Of a stretch of 6,838 bases of DNA, positions 1-6,682 are shown piece after piece; position 1 is the stretch's first letter; each line of letters opens with the position of its first letter. The notes beneath the pieces are model-generated. The model worked only from the letters and a program-made list of their open reading frames with translations. It made no database searches and was not told the origin of the DNA. The position numbers and the translations under genes were made by a program. The stretch comes from CAZKFH01 sp050693165 (GTDB taxonomy: Bacteria; Actinomycetota; UBA4738; CALAEC01), in the NCBI GenBank assembly GCA_050693165.1, contig JBOGVX010000212.1:1-6838 (forward strand), written 5' to 3'.

Positions 1-789
1 CATCAGTGACGCCTGCTTGAGGACGCCGTCGCCCTCGGCCGCAAGAACCGAGACGTCGCTGCCGAGCTTCGCGAGAACGACTCCGCGAACGAAGCCGAAC
101 GTGTCCATCAGATTCTCGAGCAGAGTCCCGGCGACGTCACGGGCCTCGCTCACGGTCTCGAGCGAGGAGGCCATCTTGGCCAGAGCCTCGAGGTCGTACC
201 GACGGCGGCGTAGCTCCCTCTCATTCAGCGCCGAGAAGGTCGAGGTCGCCAGCGCGACCACCCAGTAGACGCCCACGAACCCCACCAGTCGATGGAAGGC
301 ATCGGTCGTCAGAGCGGGAGGGTCGGAGATCCCCGGCACCTTCATAGAGGCCTCCTGGGCGTAGTAGACGACCAGCAGGAGTAGCGAGTGCCACATCGCG
401 AGCTTCAGCCCGGTCTTGTAGGAGGCGAGCAGCGTCACGGCCACGAGGTGAAGGAGGATCAGGTTGAGGAGGGCGCTTCCGGCACCGCCGGTCAGGTAGG
501 CCATCCAGGCCAGGAAGACGCCGTCGACGATGAGCATGAAGCCGAACAGGTAAAGGCCCCTTCGACCCAGCAGCCTCCACACGCCCTCGGCCAGGAAGGA
601 CAGCCCGAAGTAGACGGCGATGCCCTTCCCCAGCTGGAGCGGCGTGGCGCGAACCACGTCGGGCGCGTACCCGGCGAAGGCAACGATGACGAAGCAGATG
701 GCGACACGGAACAGCCGCATGTACCGCATGCGCTGGGCGAGCGGAACCAGCTCGTCGGCGACCGTCCGGATCCTGGGATTCACGCCCAT
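1..789 (-). CDS. Partial membrane sensor protein: six-helix membrane domain followed by the start of a GAF-like domain (3' end outside the window)
   Basis: This ORF runs from ATG at 789 off the left edge without a stop; 263 residues are visible. Hydrophobic segments lie at about residues 26-42, 53-71, 79-98, 104-122, 127-143 and 165-185. Arginines before the first helix (RMRYMRLFR) and after the last (RELRRRR) put both ends in the cytoplasm under the positive-inside rule. Residues 198-263 then read like the start of a GAF domain: a helix with LAKMASSLETVSEA, then LLENLMDTFGF, then the strands RGVVLAKLG and VSVLAAEGDG. In known families this membrane-plus-GAF layout usually leads to a GGDEF diguanylate cyclase, a histidine kinase or a phosphatase output. 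That output is not in the window, so I do not assign one. The start is supported by an AAAGGGA element 8 bases upstream and by the 1-base gap to the preceding stop, which suggests translational coupling in an operon. Confidence 0.88.
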   Translation of the reverse strand, partial: MGVNPRIRTVADELVPLAQRMRYMRLFRVAICFVIVAFAGYAPDVVRATPLQLGKGIAVYFGLSFLAEGVWRLLGRRGLYLFGFMLIVDGVFLAWMAYLTGGAGSALLNLILLHLVAVTLLASYKTGLKLAMWHSLLLLVVYYAQEASMKVPGISDPPALTTDAFHRLVGFVGVYWVVALATSTFSALNERELRRRRYDLEALAKMASSLETVSEARDVAGTLLENLMDTFGFVRGVVLAKLGSDVSVLAAEGDGVLKQASLM

Positions 790-790
790 G

Positions 791-3700
791 TCATCGGTCC
801 CTTTCGGGTGCTTCCTGAGGATCGAAGTACAGATGGGGGTCCGGGTAGACCGGAGCCAGAGCAAGCTTGGGGTCCCTTCGGTCCATACGGTTCTGAAGCA
901 CCAGGAACCCGATGACCACGGCGATCAGGCTGAGCGGGAAGGCGGGCTGCTCGAGCAGCTGCCCGGTGACCGCCCCCACCTTGGAGAGGAACTCACCGAT
1001 CACACCCTTCGACTTGACGGTCGATCCCTCGAGCTCCAGGGCCTCCTCCGGCGAGGGCAGGACCTCCTCCGCGGCCGTCTCATCCTCCTGAGCGGCCTCC
1101 TCGCCCTTCTGGTCGCCCTGGTGCTTGCGACCGTCCCTCTCGGGGACGGGGGTTATCGCGCCGGTCTCCTCCTCGGGGGCCGGAGCCGGATCCGTCGTCG
1201 GGGGCGGTGAAACCGACCCACCATCATCCGGATCGACGTTGTTGTTGTGGCCACCGCCGCCACCGCCGCCGTCGCCGCCTCCGCCGCCTCCGCCGCCTCC
1301 GGGTGGGGTGGTCGAGAGCACGTACGTGGCGTTCGCTGCGGGCCCGACGTTACCGACGCCGTCCGTGGCGCGAACCTGCAGGGAGTAGCTGCCATCGGGC
1401 TCGCCGGTCAGGTCGAAGCTCGCCGGGCTGGAGCAGGGAGCGGCCGGGGACACGGCCGTACCGCCCATCACCAACGTGCAGTCGGTCGCGGCACCCGCTT
1501 CCGTCACGAAGCCCCAGGTCGGATTCCTGGCGCTTCCGGGAGATGAGGGAGATGAGGTGATGTTCACGTCCGGCCCCGTGGTATCCAGCTCGTAGCTGCT
1601 CGAGGCCGAAGCGCTCACGTTCCCGAGGGCGTCGATGGCGCGGACCCGGAACGTGTAGGTGCCGTCGGGCTGGCCGCTCAGGTCGAAGGAAGCCGAGGCG
1701 GAGCATGGCGCGAACGCGGATAGGACGGTGCTCCCCCGGGTCAGCTCGCACTCCGTGGTCGAGCCCGGATCCGAGGTGAAGGACCAGGCCGGCGCCGTTG
1801 CGGAGCCCGGGGAGACGGGAGAGGTCGTGATCACCGGAACGCCGGGCGCGGTGGTATCGAGCGTGTAGGTCCCGACGGCAACTGCCCCGGTGTTCCCCGC
1901 GACGTCAGTAGACCTCACGCGGAACGTGTAGTCACCGTCCGGCTGGCCGCCAAGGCTGTATGGGGCCGGGCTCGTGCACGGACCGAATGGATCGACAACG
2001 GTCGAGCCCCGCCGGAGCTCGCACTCAGCCGTGGCTCCCGCCTCGTGGGTGAAGGACCAGCTCGGGCTCGTCGAGCTTCCCGGGCTCGTCGGCCCGGACA
2101 CGATCGTCGTAACCGGCCCGGCGGTGTCGAAGACATAGGTCGTGGTGGCGACGGGGCCGATGTTGCCCGCCGCATCGGTAGCCCTCACCCGGACGGTGTA
2201 CGCGCCGTCGGGCCGCCCGATCAGGTCGAAGGTGGAGGGACTCGAGCACGACGAGAAGGGCTGGATCAGGCCGGACGGGCCGGTGAGCTCGCACTCGGTC
2301 GTCGCGCCCGGATCGGTGGAGAACGTGAAGGTTGGGGTCGGGTCGTTCCCGGGACTACTCGGGCCAGAGAGGCTCACACCCGGACCAGAGGTGTCGAGCG
2401 TGTAGCTGCTGCTCACGGCCCCGCCGGTGTTACCGGCGGCATCCGTGGCCCGCACCCGGAACGTGTAGGTGCCGTCGGGCTGGCCGCTCAGGGAGTGACC
2501 CTTCGGGCTGAGGCAGGGAGCCCAGTCGCTCACCACGACGCCGCCCCGGGTCAGCTGGCAGGAGGGAGCGGCGCCGGCTTCGGTCGTGAAGCTCCAGCTG
2601 GGAGTGAGGGAGCTTCCCGGGCTCGGAGGTGACGAGGTTATCGAGGTCACCGGGGCGGTCGTGTCGAGGGTGTACGTGCCGCTCGCCGGAGCACCCACGT
2701 TGCCGGCCTGGTCGGTCGCACGAACCGAGAAGGTGTACGCGCCGTCCGGCTGACCGGTGAGGTCGTGGGTCTGCGGGCTCGAGCAGGAGGCGTAAGGGCT
2801 CAGGACGCCCGACGGGCCGGTGAGCTCGCACTCGGCCGTGGAACCGGACTCGTGGACGAAGGACCAGCCGGGCGACAGGCTATTGTCAGGCGTCGGCGGC
2901 GAGGTGGAGATGCTCGAGGTCGGACCGCTCCTGTCGAGGGTGTAGGTGCTGATCGTCTCGGGTCCCCTCACTCCGGTCGAGTCGATCGCGCGAACCCGGA
3001 ACGTGTAGGCCGTGTCGGGAAGGGCGGTCAGGTCGTAGCCCTGAGGGCTCAGGCAGCCCGTGTAGGGGTACACGAGCCCGCTCCCGGCGCTATACAGCTC
3101 ACACTCGAAGGTGGCGCCGGGGTCGCTGGAGAACGCCCATTCCGGGGAGTCGTCGCTGCTGAAAGCGGCCGGTCCGGAGTCGATGCTCGCGATCGGGAGC
3201 GTCGTGTCGAGCTCGTAGATGCTGCTCGCCGTTCCTCCCGTGTTGCCCGCGGCGTCGGTGGCACGCACGCTGAACGTGTAGGCCCCGTCCGGCTGACCGG
3301 TCAGGTCGTACATCTGCGGGCTCGGGCAGGGGGTCCAGGGACTGAGGACGGTCTGGTCCCCCCGAAGCTCGCACTCGGGCGTCGCCCCTGGCTCGGTGGT
3401 AAAGGACCATGAGGGGTTCGTTGCGTCGTCGGGCGTGACCGGGGAGGAAGTGATGTTCACATCGGGACCGGTGGTGTCCAGGGTGAAGCTATCCGTCGCG
3501 TCCGAGCTGACGTTGCCGGCCGCGTCCACGGCGTGAACGCTGAAGTCGTAGTCCCCGTCCGGCTCACCGTCCAGGTCGTGGACGTCCGGGCTCACACACG
3601 GTTGCCAGGGGCTGACGATCGTGCCACCCCGGCTGAGCTGGCACTCGGCCGTGGCTCCGGGTTCGACGCTGAACGTCCAGCTCGGGTTGGTGTTGTTGCT

Positions 3701-6682
3701 GAGGTTCGGCGGAGCGGAGTCGATCGAGGGAGCCGAGGGGTCGGTCGTGTCGAGCGTGTACATACTGGCAACCGGTGCGCTCGGGTTCCCGGCTCCATCC
3801 CGCGCCTGGACCCTGAAGGTGTAGTCCCCGTCGGGCTCGCCGGTAAGGTCGAAGGCCTGGGGGCCGCTGCACGGCGCGAACGGCTGCTGAACGGTTCCCT
3901 CGTAGGAGAACTCGCACTCAGCCGAGCTGCCGGCCTCGACCGTGAACTCCCAGGTTGGGCCCAGATCGTTGTCCGGGGTCGCCGGGGAAACCGTGATCGT
4001 GGGAGCCCCCGGGACGGTCGAGTCGAGCACATACGTGTCGGTCGCGACGGCTCCAGTGTTGCCCGCGGTGTCGGTCGCCCTGACGCTGAAGGTGTAGATA
4101 CCGTCTGGCTCGCCGGTGATGTCGAAGGCCGCCGGGCTCGTGCAGGGCGCGTATGGGTAGATGACTCCAGAGGGACCGGCGAGCTCGCACTCGGCGGTGG
4201 CTCCGGCATCGGTCGTGAAGCTCCAGCTCGGGTTCAGCTCGCTTCCCGGACTGGCAGGCTCGAGGGTGATCTGGGGCGCGGCCGGAGGCGTGGAGTCCTC
4301 AATGTACGTGATCGGGGTCATCGAGCACGCCGAGATCTGCCCACTTCCGTTCGTCGCCGTGGCGTAGAAGGAGGTCGTCGAGTCGTCCACCACGCTCACC
4401 GAGAGGCCCGGAGAGGCGAACTCCGCATCGGTACCCGTTGCCGCCACCGGACCGGCACAAGCGGCGTCCGTGTAGATACGAACTGTCGTGGAGGCCGGTG
4501 CGGAGCCCGAGACCAGCGGGGAGTTGTCGTTGGCCGGAGAGGCCGGCGTGGTTGCGGTGAAGGTCGGCCCGGGGAGGGCGCCCAGCGCCTCGACCATGCG
4601 GATCCTGTTGTTGTATGTGTCCGCCACGTAGAAGTTGCCGGCTACATCCAGCGCGACGCGCGCGGGGAAGGCCATCTCGCCCAGGGTCGCCGGGCCACCG
4701 TCTCCGGAGAAGCCGAAGGTGCCGGTGCCGGCCACCGTCGAGATCGTGCCCGACAGGTCGACCTTCCTGATGCGACTCCCGCCGGATGAGGCTATGTAAA
4801 GGTTCCCGGCGCCGTCGACCGCCAGCCCCACCGGCGAGGAGATCCCGGCCGAGGTTGCCGGGCCGCCGTCCCCCGACGAGAAGAAGGACCCGTTGCCGGC
4901 CACGGTCCTGATGATGCCGGCGGTCACCTTTCGGATCCTCCGGCTACCGTAAACCGCGATGTAGAGGTTGTCGGCGCCGTCGACCTCCATGTCGGTGGGA
5001 TTGTCCAGGCACGCCGACGTCGCGGGACCACCGTCCCCGCAGAAGCCGACGATGGCGCTGCCGGCAACCGTCGAGATGGTTCCCCCGGGGGTGACCTTCC
5101 GTACGCGGTGGTTGCTGTAGTCGGCGATGAAGACGTTCCCCGCCGCGTCCACGTCGAGCCCGATGGGATCGTTCAGCTGAGCGGATGTCGCGGGGCCCCC
5201 GTCGCCCGAGAAACCGGCGACCCCCGTGCCGGCAACGGTGCTGATGTTCCCGGCGGGCGTGATCTTCCGGACCCGCTGGTTGAGCGTGTCCGCGACGTAG
5301 ACGTTTCCGCTGGAGTCCGCCGCGACATCGTACGGCGAGTCGAGGTTGGCCGACAGGGCAGAGCCGCCGTCTCCCGAGAAACCCTGGGCGCCGGTACCGG
5401 CGATCGTCGTTATGGTTCCACCGCTCAGCCGCCGGACCCGGTGGTTCTCGGTGTCGGCGATCAAGAGGTTCCCGGCCGAGTCGGCATCGAGCCCGAAAGG
5501 CCGGTTGAGGGCCGCGTCCGTGCCCGGCCCCCCGTCGCCGCCAAAATGGCTCTTGCCGGCGTAGGTGGTGATGGTCCCGCCGACCACCCGGCGTACCCGG
5601 TGGTTGTCCCTGTCGGCGATGAAGAACGGAAATGCCCCGCTGACCCCAGGAGCTACGCCAGTGGGCTCGTCCATCGCAGCCCCTGTCGCCGGGCCACCGT
5701 CGCCGGAGAAGCCGGTGACGCCGCTGCCCGCGACCGTGCTGATGTTGTCCGAGCTGTTGACAAACTTGATCTTCCGGTTGTCCGTGTCGGCGATGAAGAG
5801 CCCGCCCGACCCGTATGAGATCGCCTCTGGAGAGTTGATCTGGCACTTGTCCAGCTGCGGGTGGTTCACGTCTCCAGGGCTGCCGGTGCCCACGTAGGTG
5901 GTGATGGTTCCGCCGGGGCTCACCTGGCGGATCCGGTTGTTGTCGGTGTCGGAGATGTAGAGGTTGTCGTTGGCGTTGTTGTAGGCGACCCCCGAGGGAT
6001 CGTTCAGCCGAGCCGAGGTCGCGGCGCCGCCGTCGCCCGCGTAACCCTCAAAGCCGTTACCGGCGAACGTCGAGATCGTGCCGCCGGTACTGACGCGGCG
6101 GATGCGGTGGTTCTCGTTGTCGACGATGTAGACGTTCCCAGCCGGGTCGGTGGTGATGTCCTCGGGCTGGTTCAGCCGTGCCGCGGTAGCAGGCCCTCCA
6201 TCTCCGGCGAATCCAGCGGTGCCGGTTCCTGCGATGGTCGAGATGTTTCCGGCGGTGTCGACCTTGCGGACTCTTTGGTTGCCCTCGTCGGCGATGAAGA
6301 TGTTGCCTGCCGTATCAACCCAGACTCCTTCTGGGAAGCGAAGCCTCGCTGAAGTCGCCGGGCCTCCATCACCCGAGAAACCGCTCATGCCGTTGCCCGC
6401 AACGGTGGTGATGGTTCCCCCGGGGGTCACCTTCCTGATGCGGTGGTTGTTCGTGTCCGCGATGTAGACGTTGCCCGCGGCGTCAGTGGCGACGTCTTCG
6501 GGCTGCTGTACCAGCGCGCTGGTCGCCGGGCCGCCATCCCCCGAGTCCGGCCGTCCCGCGATCGTGGTGATGTCGTTTGGCGCGGCGGTCGCCGGGATGA
6601 GTCCTCCGAGGATCAGCACGGACATCGTTATCGCCATCGCCGCCGACATGCGGCGCGAGCGCGTCCACCGGATCGACAGCAT
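791..6682 (-). CDS. Giant surface protein: NHL beta-propeller head, 12 Ig-like domains, C-terminal membrane anchor
   Basis: The role is probably extracellular binding or adhesion; no catalytic motif is visible. Numbering is from the ATG at 6682 (1963 residues). Residues 1-33 are a signal peptide. Residues 38-704 carry 12 NHL units with a 55-56 residue period, typified by GDGGPATSA, then GNVYIADTNNHRIRKV, then GGTITTVAG. Residues 705-796 form an Ig-like domain with Cys742 and Cys786. Residues 797-1790 are 11 Ig-like repeats with a cysteine pair in each. Residues 1791-1914 are a polyglycine, Pro/Glu-rich stalk. A transmembrane helix lies at about 1915-1930, followed by NRMDRRDPK and a 33-residue tail, which predicts a type I topology. 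I chose 6682 because it gives a normal-length signal peptide; an in-frame ATG at 6790 would add 36 Arg/Pro-rich residues. Neither start has a good Shine-Dalgarno site, and the frame stays open to the window edge. The next gene begins 1 base after the TGA. NHL and Ig-like repeats are known as binding scaffolds; the ligand is unknown. Confidence 0.93.
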   Translation of the reverse strand: MLSIRWTRSRRMSAAMAITMSVLILGGLIPATAAPNDITTIAGRPDSGDGGPATSALVQQPEDVATDAAGNVYIADTNNHRIRKVTPGGTITTVAGNGMSGFSGDGGPATSARLRFPEGVWVDTAGNIFIADEGNQRVRKVDTAGNISTIAGTGTAGFAGDGGPATAARLNQPEDITTDPAGNVYIVDNENHRIRRVSTGGTISTFAGNGFEGYAGDGGAATSARLNDPSGVAYNNANDNLYISDTDNNRIRQVSPGGTITTYVGTGSPGDVNHPQLDKCQINSPEAISYGSGGLFIADTDNRKIKFVNSSDNISTVAGSGVTGFSGDGGPATGAAMDEPTGVAPGVSGAFPFFIADRDNHRVRRVVGGTITTYAGKSHFGGDGGPGTDAALNRPFGLDADSAGNLLIADTENHRVRRLSGGTITTIAGTGAQGFSGDGGSALSANLDSPYDVAADSSGNVYVADTLNQRVRKITPAGNISTVAGTGVAGFSGDGGPATSAQLNDPIGLDVDAAGNVFIADYSNHRVRKVTPGGTISTVAGSAIVGFCGDGGPATSACLDNPTDMEVDGADNLYIAVYGSRRIRKVTAGIIRTVAGNGSFFSSGDGGPATSAGISSPVGLAVDGAGNLYIASSGGSRIRKVDLSGTISTVAGTGTFGFSGDGGPATLGEMAFPARVALDVAGNFYVADTYNNRIRMVEALGALPGPTFTATTPASPANDNSPLVSGSAPASTTVRIYTDAACAGPVAATGTDAEFASPGLSVSVVDDSTTSFYATATNGSGQISACSMTPITYIEDSTPPAAPQITLEPASPGSELNPSWSFTTDAGATAECELAGPSGVIYPYAPCTSPAAFDITGEPDGIYTFSVRATDTAGNTGAVATDTYVLDSTVPGAPTITVSPATPDNDLGPTWEFTVEAGSSAECEFSYEGTVQQPFAPCSGPQAFDLTGEPDGDYTFRVQARDGAGNPSAPVASMYTLDTTDPSAPSIDSAPPNLSNNTNPSWTFSVEPGATAECQLSRGGTIVSPWQPCVSPDVHDLDGEPDGDYDFSVHAVDAAGNVSSDATDSFTLDTTGPDVNITSSPVTPDDATNPSWSFTTEPGATPECELRGDQTVLSPWTPCPSPQMYDLTGQPDGAYTFSVRATDAAGNTGGTASSIYELDTTLPIASIDSGPAAFSSDDSPEWAFSSDPGATFECELYSAGSGLVYPYTGCLSPQGYDLTALPDTAYTFRVRAIDSTGVRGPETISTYTLDRSGPTSSISTSPPTPDNSLSPGWSFVHESGSTAECELTGPSGVLSPYASCSSPQTHDLTGQPDGAYTFSVRATDQAGNVGAPASGTYTLDTTAPVTSITSSPPSPGSSLTPSWSFTTEAGAAPSCQLTRGGVVVSDWAPCLSPKGHSLSGQPDGTYTFRVRATDAAGNTGGAVSSSYTLDTSGPGVSLSGPSSPGNDPTPTFTFSTDPGATTECELTGPSGLIQPFSSCSSPSTFDLIGRPDGAYTVRVRATDAAGNIGPVATTTYVFDTAGPVTTIVSGPTSPGSSTSPSWSFTHEAGATAECELRRGSTVVDPFGPCTSPAPYSLGGQPDGDYTFRVRSTDVAGNTGAVAVGTYTLDTTAPGVPVITTSPVSPGSATAPAWSFTSDPGSTTECELTRGSTVLSAFAPCSASASFDLSGQPDGTYTFRVRAIDALGNVSASASSSYELDTTGPDVNITSSPSSPGSARNPTWGFVTEAGAATDCTLVMGGTAVSPAAPCSSPASFDLTGEPDGSYSLQVRATDGVGNVGPAANATYVLSTTPPGGGGGGGGGDGGGGGGGHNNNVDPDDGGSVSPPPTTDPAPAPEEETGAITPVPERDGRKHQGDQKGEEAAQEDETAAEEVLPSPEEALELEGSTVKSKGVIGEFLSKVGAVTGQLLEQPAFPLSLIAVVIGFLVLQNRMDRRDPKLALAPVYPDPHLYFDPQEAPERDR
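798..804 (-). promoter_or_regulatory. Probable ribosome binding site for the membrane/GAF gene
   Basis: The minus strand reads AAAGGGA here, with 8 bases between it and the ATG at 789. It lies inside the last codons of the large surface-protein gene. It is a fair but imperfect match to AAGGAGG. With the 1-base intergenic gap it supports this start and coupled translation. Confidence 0.6.
893..940 (-). other. C-terminal transmembrane anchor of the surface protein
   Basis: The sequence FPLSLIAVVIGFLVLQ is a 16-residue hydrophobic stretch followed at once by NRMDRRDPK, whose positive charges predict a cytoplasmic C-terminus. No LPxTG motif precedes it, so it is not a standard sortase substrate. 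The 33-residue tail (791-892 with the stop codon) has two aromatic-Pro-Asp patches, VYPDPHLYFDP. Confidence 0.85.
1016..1237 (-). other. Pro/Glu-rich low-complexity stalk before the membrane anchor
   Basis: Between the polyglycine run and the membrane-proximal helix the protein is disordered in character. It is rich in Asp and Pro first (DPDDGGSVSPPPTTDPAPAP), then in Glu, Lys and Gln. No globular motif is visible. It probably spaces the repeat rod away from the membrane or spans a cell-wall layer. Confidence 0.75.
1238..1300 (-). repeat. Polyglycine-encoding microsatellite followed by an Asn run
   Basis: The segment encodes nine glycines, an aspartate, seven glycines, a histidine and three asparagines. 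On the plus strand the DNA shows three perfect copies of the 9-mer GCCGCCTCC at 1274-1300 and two copies of CACCGCCGC at 1252-1269. Changes in copy number would stay in frame, so this would alter stalk length rather than switch the gene off. It lies directly after the last Ig-like repeat. Confidence 0.9.
1313..4294 (-). repeat. Eleven tandem Ig-like repeats (89-91 residues, 267-273 bp each)
   Basis: In reading order the units span 4294-4022, 4021-3749, 3748-3476, 3475-3206, 3205-2933, 2932-2663, 2662-2393, 2392-2126, 2125-1856, 1855-1583 and 1582-1313. Each starts near TTxP and has a PSWSFTTE-like strand. A cysteine in an AECEL-like context is followed by a second in an APC-like context, then a DLTGQPDGxYTFRVRATDAAGNTG strand, then YTLD. 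The cysteine pair is present in all 11, with 14 intervening residues in ten units and 15 in the fifth. This predicts one small disulfide loop per domain and an extended rod. Confidence 0.92.
4295..4570 (-). other. Single Ig-like domain bridging the propeller and the repeat stalk
   Basis: This roughly 92-residue segment differs from the 11 repeats that follow. It begins around FTATTPASPANDNSPLVSG, has a TTVRIYTDAAC strand and ends near SFYATATNGSGQISAC. Its two cysteines, 44 residues apart, could form a disulfide. The pattern resembles bacterial Ig-like modules found in large surface proteins. It probably acts as a collar between the head and the stalk. Confidence 0.7.
4571..6541 (-). repeat. 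Array of 12 NHL beta-propeller units (period 165-168 bp)
   Basis: Units start, in reading order, at nucleotides 6541, 6373, 6205, 6037, 5869 (degenerate), 5704, 5539, 5374, 5206, 5038, 4873 and 4705. Eleven units begin with GDGG, usually GDGGPATSA. All carry a version of the NHL strand pair (GNVYIADTNNHRIRKV). The last unit stops after RIRMV and lacks the TITTVAG strand, while an ITTIAG strand precedes the first unit. The counts therefore close at 12 and 12, as in a propeller sealed by an N-terminal strand. Two six-bladed propellers are the most natural reading. Confidence 0.9.
6584..6682 (-). other. Signal peptide coding segment of the surface protein
   Basis: From the ATG at 6682 the protein opens with a basic n-region (MLSIRWTRSRR). 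A hydrophobic core follows (MSAAMAITMSVLILGGLIP), then a small-residue ATA that fits signal peptidase I cleavage before APND. There is no lipobox cysteine, so it is not a lipoprotein. The RSRR stretch is not a clear twin-arginine motif, so Sec export is the simplest reading. Confidence 0.82.

Noticed and set aside
893..1000. Possible sortase sorting signal at the C-terminus of the surface protein
   Set aside because: No LPxTG or close variant precedes the hydrophobic segment, and the tail after it is 33 residues, longer than the usual short basic sortase tail.
388..1210. Overlapping plus-strand frames opposite the membrane/GAF gene and the surface-protein C-terminus
   Set aside because: The minus strand gives a clean six-helix membrane protein and a single-pass anchor; the plus-strand products show no domain logic.
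2045..3412. Two further plus-strand open frames (195 and 215 codons)
   Set aside because: They mirror the same repeat array, echo its periodicity in a low-complexity product and have no supporting domain or ribosome site.
3533..4789. A 418-codon open frame on the plus strand opposite the Ig-like repeats
   Set aside because: It is exactly antisense to a periodic, clearly coding array, its product is Arg/Gly/Val-rich with no recognisable domain, and high-GC coding DNA routinely leaves such antisense frames open.
4944..5846. A 300-codon minus-strand frame overlapping the NHL region
   Set aside because: It is an alternate frame of the NHL repeats, rich in Arg/His/Gly; the NHL frame has unmistakable family motifs.
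1313..6541. Regular repeats that could suggest a CRISPR array or satellite DNA
   Set aside because: Periods of 165-168 bp and 267-273 bp are multiples of three, stay in one frame and match known protein repeat units; there are no short identical repeats with unique spacers.
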